DNA from: CAG-390 sp045543615 | GTDB taxonomy: Bacteria; Bacillota; Clostridia; Oscillospirales; CAG-272 | Assembly (NCBI GenBank): GCA_045543615.1 | Contig: JAZPXL010000006.1 | Location: 1-29,782, forward strand | DNA: 29,782 nt | Direction of reading: 5' to 3' | Part shown: positions 15,089-22,598 of the stretch, in pieces | How positions within the stretch are numbered: the first letter of the stretch is position 1 | Layout of the letters: each line of letters begins with the position of its first letter | Program-made: the position numbers and the translations under genes | The notes under the pieces: generated by a model | What the model saw: only the letters and a program-made list of their open reading frames with translations | Told to the model about the DNA's origin: nothing | Databases searched by the model: none

Positions 15089-16069
15089 TTAAAAAAATTT
15101 TCCTTGCCAGAGATTTTTTTCATACATAAGCTTGTCAATGTCATTTAATATCGATGTTTTGCGTGTGCTGTACATCGGCGCAAGCAGGCTTTCGGCAATT
15201 CCATCACCTGTAAGACGGCATATCACAACATCCTCCGGCAACAGCGTCAGAGCCTCTGCCACCGTCTCGATGTAGTCCTCTCTCTCCATCGGAGTATATT
15301 CGCCCGAGAGATACATCTCTGCCATCGGGGTGTCCTTTATTACGTGGAGAAGATGGATTTTTACCTGATTTGGATGCAGAGTGGCAACGTCACGCACCGT
15401 CCTCAGCATATCCTCCTTGCTCTCACCCGGAAGTCCGAAAATAATATGAATGCAGACCTCAGCCCTCGGCACCTGTCTTCTGAGTCTTTCGTACCCACGG
15501 ACAAAGTCTCCATAGCTGTGACCTCTGTTTATCAGCTTGGCAGTTTCATCAGAGGAGCTTTGAAGTCCAAGCTCCACCACAAGCTCCGTCTTCTCCGATA
15601 CCTCGCAAAGAAGAGCGCAGACATCCTCACCCAAGCAATCGGCACGCGTTGCGATGCTCATACCCACAAGTCCGTCAAACGCAAGCACCTCTTCGTAAAT
15701 CTCTCGCAAAACCCGGATGGGTGCGTATGTGTTTGTGTGCGCCTGGATATACGCAATACAATGCGAGGTGTCCCATTTGGACGCAAGCGTACGCCGTCCA
15801 CTTTCGTATTGCCCTAAGAGCGACATACCCATCGGCACGCTGTCACCACTTCCTCTGCCCGAGCAGTAAATACAGCCACCACCACAGTCTATATTAGGAC
15901 AGGAAAGACCCGGATCAAGTGGAATTTTGGCTACCTTTGTGCCAAATTTTCTTCGGCAATAGTATTCGTATGTTAAATATCTTTTGTTCGTGTCGCTGTA
16001 CGGATAGGGATTTGTTTGTTTCTGTGTCTTTTTTGTGCTCATAGTCAAAAACAGGGGCTGTAAATACAT
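15089..16069 (-). CDS. YhcC-type radical SAM protein (TIGR01212 family)
   Basis: A 326-residue radical S-adenosylmethionine protein. After RYLTYEYYCRRKFGTKV the cluster site reads CPNIDCGGGCIYC (Cys57, Cys66, Cys69; the CX8CX2C spacing of this family), then GRGSGD. Later blocks include YIQAHTNTYAP, VGMSIATRADCL, ELGLQSSSDETAKLINRGH, IIFGLPGESKEDM and QVKIHLLHVIKDTPM, all typical of TIGR01212/YhcC. No reaction is firmly known for the family. The start is taken at ATG 16069, where AAGGA lies six bases upstream; ATG 16075 is too close to that SD. It begins 24 nt after the aminotransferase stop, so the two genes form an operon. Confidence 0.88.
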   Translation of the reverse strand: MYLQPLFLTMSTKKTQKQTNPYPYSDTNKRYLTYEYYCRRKFGTKVAKIPLDPGLSCPNIDCGGGCIYCSGRGSGDSVPMGMSLLGQYESGRRTLASKWDTSHCIAYIQAHTNTYAPIRVLREIYEEVLAFDGLVGMSIATRADCLGEDVCALLCEVSEKTELVVELGLQSSSDETAKLINRGHSYGDFVRGYERLRRQVPRAEVCIHIIFGLPGESKEDMLRTVRDVATLHPNQVKIHLLHVIKDTPMAEMYLSGEYTPMEREDYIETVAEALTLLPEDVVICRLTGDGIAESLLAPMYSTRKTSILNDIDKLMYEKNLWQGKFF

Positions 16070-16092
16070 CCCCATTCCTTATATTTATATTC

Positions 16093-17388
16093 TTAATCGC
16101 AAAGTCGGCGTCCGAGGAATTTTTCAATAGCCGCCATTCTTGCACAAAGTGTAAGAATATCCATCGTGATTTCAAGTGAATCATTCGATGGGAATGTGGG
16201 TGCTATGCGTATATTTGAATCGTTCGGGTCATAGCCGTAGGGATATGTTGCTCCCGCAGGAGTGAGATGCACGCCAGCTGCAAGGCAAAGGTCATAAGTG
16301 CGCTTTGCGCATCCGTTCTCAAGATAAAGGCTTATGAAATAGCCACCTCTCGGCGTGCTCCAATGCGCAATTCCCGTCGATGCAAGGTCACGCTCAAGAG
16401 CCGAGAGAACTATCTTGAACTTAGGACGGATAATCTCTGCAAGATCCCTCATATGAAGATGAATATTTGTTGCGTTTCCGTCAAAATATTTGACGTGACG
16501 AATCTGATTTATCTTGTCAAAGCCAATGGTCTGAGTGTTCATTATTGGCCTGATGAACTCAAGATTTCGCTCCGATGCTGCAAAAATTGCAACGCCTGAG
16601 CCGGGGAAGGTGATCTTTGAGGTTGATGCAAAATAGAACACCATATCCTCACGTCCCGTCTTTCGACATTCGGTGAAGATATCGAGCAGCTCATCGCCCT
16701 TGTCATAGAGATCGTGAACTGCGTACGCATTGTCCCAGAAGATCCTAAAATCAGGTGCGGCGGGAGACAGAGAAGCAAATCTCATAACAACCTCGTCGGA
16801 ATATGTCACGCCGTCGGGATTTGAATACTTCGGGCAACACCAGATACCCTTGATCGAGCTGTCGGATGCCACAAGCTTCTCAATAATATCCATATCAGGC
16901 CCGTTTGAGAGCATCGGAACGGATATCATCTCAATTCCGAGGGATTGGCAGATGGCAAAATGCCTGTCGTATCCCGGAACAGGGCAAAGGAATTTTACCT
17001 TCTCCTCCTTGACCCACGGCTTACCAACGCCTGCAACGCCGTAGAGCATACAGCGCACCACCGTGTCATACATCATATTGAGCGAGGAGTTACCTGCAAC
17101 TATAATATGGGACTCCGGAATTCCAAGAAGCTCCGAGAAAAGCTTTTTTGCTTCGGGAACACCGTCAAGCAGACCATAGTTTCGGTAATCAAAGCCGTCA
17201 GCCGAGCGACAGTCGGCAGACGAATGGATGCAGTAGAGCATTCCCGAGAGCATATTTAGCTGTGCCCGACCGGGCTTTCCTCTCGAAAGATCGAGATTGT
17301 GTCCCTCTGAGCAGATTTTTTTGTACTTTGCAAGATAAGTAGCACCGAGTGCTTCAAGTTCTGATTGCGACATCTGTGAATAAAACAT
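16093..17388 (-). CDS. Pyridoxal-phosphate aminotransferase, class I (aspartate aminotransferase Ic-like)
   Basis: A 431-residue PLP enzyme. The cofactor lysine is Lys258 in FASTSKITFPGSG; other PLP contacts visible are Asn190 and Pro191 (YSNPDGV), Asp219 and Tyr222 (WDNAYAVHD). Two blocks, LDLSRGKPGRAQLNM near 32-46 and HLTPAGATYPYGYDPNDSNIRIAP near the end, are typical of the bacterial group often named aspartate aminotransferase subgroup Ic (Asp_aminotransf family), which moves amino groups between aspartate or a related amino acid and 2-oxoglutarate. SD AGAGG lies before the ATG. It sits 71 nt after asnS with no promoter seen, so it is probably read from the asnS transcript; an Asp/Asn metabolic link is plausible. 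Confidence 0.88.
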   Translation of the reverse strand: MFYSQMSQSELEALGATYLAKYKKICSEGHNLDLSRGKPGRAQLNMLSGMLYCIHSSADCRSADGFDYRNYGLLDGVPEAKKLFSELLGIPESHIIVAGNSSLNMMYDTVVRCMLYGVAGVGKPWVKEEKVKFLCPVPGYDRHFAICQSLGIEMISVPMLSNGPDMDIIEKLVASDSSIKGIWCCPKYSNPDGVTYSDEVVMRFASLSPAAPDFRIFWDNAYAVHDLYDKGDELLDIFTECRKTGREDMVFYFASTSKITFPGSGVAIFAASERNLEFIRPIMNTQTIGFDKINQIRHVKYFDGNATNIHLHMRDLAEIIRPKFKIVLSALERDLASTGIAHWSTPRGGYFISLYLENGCAKRTYDLCLAAGVHLTPAGATYPYGYDPNDSNIRIAPTFPSNDSLEITMDILTLCARMAAIEKFLGRRLCD

Positions 17389-17459
17389 AACGAAAACCTC
17401 TGAAAAAACTGTTTTAGGCTTTCCTCTCTCATAGGACAGTGTCGCAAAGCAAAAATTGC

Positions 17460-18854
17460 TTAGAAATCGGCACTTCCCGTTGTTCTTGGGAAAGCTTCAA
17501 CGTCACGAATGTTTGTAATGCCCGTGACATACATTATCATACGCTCAAAGCCAAGTCCATAGCCTGCGTGCTTAGTTCCACCGTAACGGCGAAGATCACA
17601 ATACCAGCTGTAATCAGCAGGATCAAGTCCGAATCTTGTGATAGCTTCCTCAAGCTTGTCAAGTCTCTCCTCACGCTGTGAACCACCAATAAGCTCGCCA
17701 ACTCCGGGAACAAGCATATCGGCTGCAGCAACGGTCTTGCCGTCATCGTTCTGGCGCATATAGAACGCCTTGATATCTCTCGGATAGTCTGTAACAAATA
17801 CAGGCTTCTTGAATATCTTCTCTGTGAGATATCTCTCGTGCTCTGTCTGAAGGTCAATACCCCACTTGACAGGATAATCAAACTTCTCCCCACTCTCCTC
17901 AAGAAGCTTAACAGCCTCAGTATAGCTTATGCGACCGAAATCGCTGCTTATGAGGGCAGTAAGTCTCTCGATAAGTGTCTTATCAAAGAATTTGTTGAAG
18001 AACTCAATTTCCTTAGGGCACTCGCGCATAACAAACTCAACGATGTATTTAACCATCGCTTCAGCCGTGTCCATATAATCGTTAAGATCAGCAAACGCCA
18101 TCTCAGGCTCTACCATCCAGAACTCTGCAGCGTGTCTCTGTGTGTAGGAACGCTCTGCACGGAAGGTCGGGCCAAAGGTGTAAACATTGGCAAACGCCAT
18201 AGCAAATGTCTCAACATTGAGCTGTCCCGAAACAGTAAGTCCCGTCTTCTTTCCAAAAAAGTCCTGGGAGTAGTCAATCTCGCCATCCGCAGTCTTGGGA
18301 GGATTTGCAAGATCAAGTGTTGTTACCTGGAACATCTCGCCTGCTCCCTCGCAGTCAGAGCCTGTGATGAGGGGTGTGTGAACGTAGACAAAGCCTCTCT
18401 CAAAGAAGAAGCTGTGAATAGCGTATGCAACAACGGAGCGAACACGGAAAACTGCATTGAAGGTGTTTGCTCTGGGACGGAGATGAGCTATTGTACGAAG
18501 GTACTCAAGCGTATGACGCTTCTTCTGAAGCGGGAAATCGGGAGCAGATGCGCCCTCAACATAAATCTCAGTAGCCTTAAGCTCAAAGGGCTGGGGTGCG
18601 TCGGGAGTGAGAACAAGAATGCCCTTGCAAACAAAGGACGCTCCTACATTCTGCTTTACTATCTCACGGTAGTTGTCAAGCTTCTCGCTCTCCACAACTA
18701 TCTGGAGATTTGAAAAATAAGAACCGTCATTAAGCTCAATGAAGCCAAAGACGTTGCTTGAGCGAATTGTTCTTGCCCAGCCTGCAACCGTGATCTCACG
18801 GTCAGCAAAAGACTCGGCATCAGCGAAAATCTGTTTTACTGTGATGCGTTCCAT
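17460..18854 (-). CDS. asnS: Asparaginyl-tRNA synthetase
   Basis: A 464-residue class IIb aminoacyl-tRNA synthetase that charges tRNA-Asn. The N-terminal OB-fold anticodon-binding domain spans about 17-105 (ITVAGWARTIRSSNVFGFIELNDGS). The catalytic core has motif 2 as FRAERS (231-236) with HAAEFWMVEPEMAF, and motif 3 as GYGLGFERMIMYVTGI near the C-terminus. The ending RDVEAFPRTTGSADF is characteristic of AsnRS rather than AspRS. SD AAAGGAAA precedes the ATG. A promoter lies 120 bp upstream; no T-box leader was recognised. Confidence 0.96.
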   Translation of the reverse strand: MERITVKQIFADAESFADREITVAGWARTIRSSNVFGFIELNDGSYFSNLQIVVESEKLDNYREIVKQNVGASFVCKGILVLTPDAPQPFELKATEIYVEGASAPDFPLQKKRHTLEYLRTIAHLRPRANTFNAVFRVRSVVAYAIHSFFFERGFVYVHTPLITGSDCEGAGEMFQVTTLDLANPPKTADGEIDYSQDFFGKKTGLTVSGQLNVETFAMAFANVYTFGPTFRAERSYTQRHAAEFWMVEPEMAFADLNDYMDTAEAMVKYIVEFVMRECPKEIEFFNKFFDKTLIERLTALISSDFGRISYTEAVKLLEESGEKFDYPVKWGIDLQTEHERYLTEKIFKKPVFVTDYPRDIKAFYMRQNDDGKTVAAADMLVPGVGELIGGSQREERLDKLEEAITRFGLDPADYSWYCDLRRYGGTKHAGYGLGFERMIMYVTGITNIRDVEAFPRTTGSADF

Positions 18855-18948
18855 TAAAGTTTCCTTTCTTACATCGACTTATGCTATGGATCGCCAACTT
18901 GCAATATTTTTTTAAAAAAATGCAAATATTTCTTTCAACATGCCCAAT

Positions 18949-18977
18949 ATTATAGCATAGGTCTTTGTATTTAGCAA
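18949..18977 (-). promoter_or_regulatory. Promoter of asnS
   Basis: Minus strand TTGCTA (18972-18977), 17 bp, TATAAT (18949-18954). The leader of about 90 nt contains a weak AT-rich inverted repeat (about 18898-18927) but no T-box motif. Confidence 0.78.
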
Positions 18978-19023
18978 GTATTTTTTTGAAAATTGCAAAA
19001 ATATTTTTTTACTTTTTTGTTTT

Positions 19024-21441
19024 TTATTCTTTTTCCGACCAAAAGTCAGAAAGTATGGCAGAAAGAGACGGCACGTCAGGGCAATATTTCATTCCACCCC
19101 AGTGCGAGGGGAACATCGCCTTGTACTTTTCGCTCTCATATCTGTCATCAATGAGCACGACAACGCCACGGTCGCCCTCCCGTCTTATGACTCTGCCTGC
19201 CGCCTGAAGCACGCTGTTCATTCCGGGGTAGGTGTAAGCAAAATCATATCCACATTCAGCCGTATTCTCGAAATAATCCCTAATAATATTTCTCTCAGCT
19301 GAAAGGCCGGGGAGTCCAACTCCGACAATTATGCTTCCGATAAGACGGCTTCCCGGCAGGTCGACGCCCTCCGAAAAGCTACCTCCAAGTACCGAAAAAC
19401 CAATTCTCAGCCGTCCCTCGTCCTCCTTGAAGTAGGAAATAAAATCCTCCCTCTCTTCCCTTGTCATCGACGGCCTTTGAATGTTTACCGAAACCGTAGG
19501 GAAACGCTCGGTAAATACTCGTGTGACCTCGGAAAGATAGCTGTATGACGGGAAATAGACGATATAATTTCCTCTCTTTGCCGAAACCGTGGCTGCAATT
19601 GCCGCCACAATCTTCTTGTATGACTTTGCCCTGTCCTCATATCTCGTTGAAACTGAACTGAGCGTTGCCACACACAGCCTCTCCCTTGGGAACGGCGAGG
19701 GAAGCGTTATGCTCTTGTACCCACGCCCACCACCAAGAAGTGCGCTGAAATATTCTGCAGGTGTAAGCGTTGCAGAAAAGAACACTGCACTTCGAGCACG
19801 TCCAAGTGCCTCATCAAGCCTTGTTGACGGGTCAAGGCAATAGAGCTTTACCGTTACCTCATCGTCAACTCTCTCGATATAGGTTCTGTATTTTTCGTCA
19901 AACGCTTCGTTTGCGTCACGCCACTTGCGAGAAAGCCTTAGAAAGCTTGCCACAGCTCCCGCTGCCTCTGTGTCCGTTTTATGCGTGACAAAGAAAAGCT
20001 CGATCTTCTCATAAACTGCCTCAAAAGCACTATCAACGACGGGAAGTGACTCCCTGTTAAAATAGTATCCCCTCCGAGATGCTCCGTCTGCGCCCTCAAT
20101 GACACTCATATTCTCCTCGCAAAGCTCGCCTGCCCTGACGAGAGCATCATCAAGCAGAACAAGTGCACGGTCGGTCGGCGTATCAAGTGCCGTATATGCA
20201 CGAACTGCTGCAATATCCCTCCGACTTATCGTTGCAGAATATATATCTCTTGCCCTCTCGGGCAGATTGTGCGCCTCGTCAATGAGAAAAACATTCTCGC
20301 CCACGCCCCTTGCCTCATCCGAGAAGTAACGGCGCAGCTTGACGGACGGGTCAAATGCGTAATTATAATCGCAAATAATGATGTCGCAGTATTCCGAAAG
20401 ATCAAGCGACAGCTCATACGGACAGATTGAATACTTCTCTGCCATCTTAAGTATCGCACCTGTGGGGTAGCCGTGATAGGTTCTGATAAGCTCACCTATC
20501 GCATCGCCGCATCTTTCATAATAGCCCTTTGCAAGTTGACAGCTCTCACTGTCGCAGATAAACGGCATACCTGCCTGTCTCCTTGGGCACATCTGTTCCT
20601 TGGCATTTAGCACAATAACCTTGAGATTTGCTCCCACAGACGCAAGCTTTCCACAGGCTGCATACGCCTCACGCCTGGTGCTTGCCTTGGCTGTCAGGTA
20701 GAAGAGTCTGCGAACATCGCTCTCCCCCATAGCTCTCACAGCACCGTAGAGCACGGATACGGTCTTTCCAATTCCCGTTGGTGCTTGAACAAAAAGCCTT
20801 TGTCCACCCTTAACAGCGGCGCGAACAGCACCTATAAGCTGTCTCTGCCCCTCCCTGAGTGACGGATGTGGAAATTTCAGCTTTGCAAGCCTTGGGTGAA
20901 CATCCCTTACTGCCAAAACTTCGTTTTGCGCCTTTTGCGATATCTTTGCGATAAATGCGTGCAGGGCAAGCTCAAGCTCTTCCCTTGTGCGCTTGCGCTC
21001 AACATTCCTTGTGCGTGACAAATCAGCCACAGAGATTGTAAGCCTTGTCACAATTTCCGTAAGATCTCTTTCAATACAGAGAAGTGCGGCGTATATCATA
21101 AGCTGTGCCGTATATGCGCTTTTGTGCGCTCGATCAAACGCCGAATGCGTAACGGTCTTGTACTCAACTACCGTAAGCGTTCCGTCCTTTTCGGTAAGCA
21201 CACCGTCAGCTCGTCCCGAGATGATGTATCTCACTCCACCACTCTCAAATGTCGCACTTACTGAAACCTCGCTTTGGAAGCCCTCGCCCTCAAGGGAGGC
21301 AAGACGCCTGTGAGCTTCTCTCCCATCCTCTGCTGTGACATTTTCACGGAAGGACGAAGCAAGTCCACCACTTTTTGTGGCAGCGGCGGCAAGCTCACGA
21401 ACGCTAAGCCTTACACCAAGCGCATTATTGTCATATTGCAT
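19024..21441 (-). CDS. RecB-type nuclease fused to an XPD/DinG-like iron-sulfur helicase
   Basis: An 805-residue DNA-processing enzyme. The N-terminal 180 residues form a PD-(D/E)XK nuclease of RecB/Cas4 type with the motif order intact: His44 (DGREAHRRL), Asp79 (GRADG), Glu93-x-Lys95 (VVEYKTV) and Gln113/Tyr117 (QLMIY). The rest is a superfamily 2 helicase: Walker A APTGIGKT (220-227), four Cys likely to hold a 4Fe-4S cluster (285, 296, 301, 340), DEAH (388-391), and C-terminal GSFSEGVDLPG and QAAGRVIRREGDRG. The nuclease lacks the Cys set of Cas4/AddB. A 5'-3' DNA repair helicase with nuclease is expected. The start is ATG 21441, with a GGGTGG-rich SD; an in-frame GTG at 21480 is upstream. 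It has its own promoter. Confidence 0.88.
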   Translation of the reverse strand: MQYDNNALGVRLSVRELAAAATKSGGLASSFRENVTAEDGREAHRRLASLEGEGFQSEVSVSATFESGGVRYIISGRADGVLTEKDGTLTVVEYKTVTHSAFDRAHKSAYTAQLMIYAALLCIERDLTEIVTRLTISVADLSRTRNVERKRTREELELALHAFIAKISQKAQNEVLAVRDVHPRLAKLKFPHPSLREGQRQLIGAVRAAVKGGQRLFVQAPTGIGKTVSVLYGAVRAMGESDVRRLFYLTAKASTRREAYAACGKLASVGANLKVIVLNAKEQMCPRRQAGMPFICDSESCQLAKGYYERCGDAIGELIRTYHGYPTGAILKMAEKYSICPYELSLDLSEYCDIIICDYNYAFDPSVKLRRYFSDEARGVGENVFLIDEAHNLPERARDIYSATISRRDIAAVRAYTALDTPTDRALVLLDDALVRAGELCEENMSVIEGADGASRRGYYFNRESLPVVDSAFEAVYEKIELFFVTHKTDTEAAGAVASFLRLSRKWRDANEAFDEKYRTYIERVDDEVTVKLYCLDPSTRLDEALGRARSAVFFSATLTPAEYFSALLGGGRGYKSITLPSPFPRERLCVATLSSVSTRYEDRAKSYKKIVAAIAATVSAKRGNYIVYFPSYSYLSEVTRVFTERFPTVSVNIQRPSMTREEREDFISYFKEDEGRLRIGFSVLGGSFSEGVDLPGSRLIGSIIVGVGLPGLSAERNIIRDYFENTAECGYDFAYTYPGMNSVLQAAGRVIRREGDRGVVVLIDDRYESEKYKAMFPSHWGGMKYCPDVPSLSAILSDFWSEKE

Positions 21442-21525
21442 CGCCCCACCACCCTTGTGCAAAAACAACCCAAATTTCACGTTTATTTATCATAAACATA
21501 AACTTAGGCATTATAATACATTATA

Positions 21526-21554
21526 ATGATAGCACATTTTCGCTCCATTGTCAA
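21526..21554 (-). promoter_or_regulatory. Promoter of the nuclease-helicase gene
   Basis: Minus strand TTGACA (21549-21554), 17 bp, TATCAT (21526-21531). A further TATAAT lies just downstream, but it lacks a spaced -35. Confidence 0.75.
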
Positions 21555-21596
21555 CAGAAAAGACCGTTTTTAGCTCTCCCCGGGGAATACTTAAAC

Positions 21597-21632
21597 AAAA
21601 AAAGCTTCGGCAAAATCTGCCGAAGCTTTTTT
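21597..21632 (-). terminator. Terminator of the glycosidase-dehydrogenase operon
   Basis: AAAAAGCTTCGGCA / TGCCGAAGCTTTTT (14 bp, 5-nt loop), with the minus-strand T run at 21597-21603. It starts 4 nt after the dehydrogenase stop codon. Confidence 0.9.
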
Positions 21633-21635
21633 GTG

Positions 21636-22583
21636 TCATACCACACGGTTCTTCTCGCCACCTGCGTAAAACACGGTGATGTTCTCTGCCATAACGCCCA
21701 CGCATCTCGCTCTCGCCTCAGCCGAGCCCCAAGCCATATGTGGTGTCAAGCACACGTTATCTCTTCCGAGAAGCTCGCAGAACGGATGGTCTGTGCCAAA
21801 CGGCTCACTTGAATAAACGTCAACGCCAAGTCCACCGATTTTGCCCGACATAACGCCGTCTGCCAAAGCCCTCTCATCACACACAGCACCTCTCGCCGTG
21901 TTGATAATTACAACTCCGTCACGCATACTCTCTATGCGCTCACGGGAGATAAGCCCCCTCGTCTCGTCAGTAAGAGGAATATGAAGAGAAATTATGTCGC
22001 ATTCTCTGCATATTCTGTCAATGTCCGCCGCTTCATATCTCGTCTCCGTCTTGCGACGGCAAAGCATCACTCTGCATCCAAGTGCAGTTGCAATCTCTGC
22101 AACCTTTGAGCCAATTCCACCACCACCGACAACGCCCCAACATCTGCCTGCCACCTCGTGGTAAACAGGCTCAAGTCTGTTTGCGGCAGAGGATGAGCTG
22201 TATGCGCCCGACTCAACAAAGGCGTTGTACTCACGCAGATGCGTATAGAGCGATAGAGCCATCGCAACGCTCACCTGCGCTACGCTGTCCGTTGAGTAAC
22301 CGGGCACGTTACACACGGCAATTCCTCTCTCACGGCAAAACTCCGTGTCAATATTGTCATATCCCGTTGCAGCAACGCAGATAAGGCGCAGAGCGTGCGC
22401 ATTTGAGAGGTTGTGCGCACCGACCTTTAGCTTGTTTATCACGATAACCTCGGCATCGGCTACCCTCGCCTCAAACTCATCGGCGTCAGTTTTTGCATAT
22501 TCGGAAACCTCGCCAAGTGCATAGATCGGCGAGAGATCAATATCAGCTCCAAGCGTTCCCGCATCAAGTATTGCTATTTTCAT
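21636..22583 (-). CDS. D-isomer-specific 2-hydroxyacid dehydrogenase
   Basis: A 315-residue NAD(P)-dependent oxidoreductase reducing 2-oxoacids such as hydroxypyruvate or glyoxylate to D-hydroxyacids. Motifs: AATGYDNID (71-79), nucleotide loop GVVGGGGIG (150-158), catalytic Arg231 (NTARGA), Glu260 (SSEPFG) and His282 (TPHMAWGS). At the end of the second Rossmann strand the sequence is MLCRRK (173-178), with no acidic residue, which suggests NADP(H) rather than NAD(H). The exact substrate is open; glycerate dehydrogenase is the nearest general label. The ATG lies 15 nt beyond the stop of the upstream transporter-glycosidase gene, with SD GGAGA overlapping that stop region, so the two are one operon. 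Confidence 0.9.
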   Translation of the reverse strand: MKIAILDAGTLGADIDLSPIYALGEVSEYAKTDADEFEARVADAEVIVINKLKVGAHNLSNAHALRLICVAATGYDNIDTEFCRERGIAVCNVPGYSTDSVAQVSVAMALSLYTHLREYNAFVESGAYSSSSAANRLEPVYHEVAGRCWGVVGGGGIGSKVAEIATALGCRVMLCRRKTETRYEAADIDRICRECDIISLHIPLTDETRGLISRERIESMRDGVVIINTARGAVCDERALADGVMSGKIGGLGVDVYSSEPFGTDHPFCELLGRDNVCLTPHMAWGSAEARARCVGVMAENITVFYAGGEKNRVV

Positions 22584-22598
22584 TTTGTGTCGTCTCCA

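Noticed and set aside
18855..19023. T-box riboswitch upstream of asnS
   Set aside because: The 169-bp gap holds a good promoter, but only about 90 nt of leader with no T-box sequence, specifier stem or terminator/antiterminator pair.
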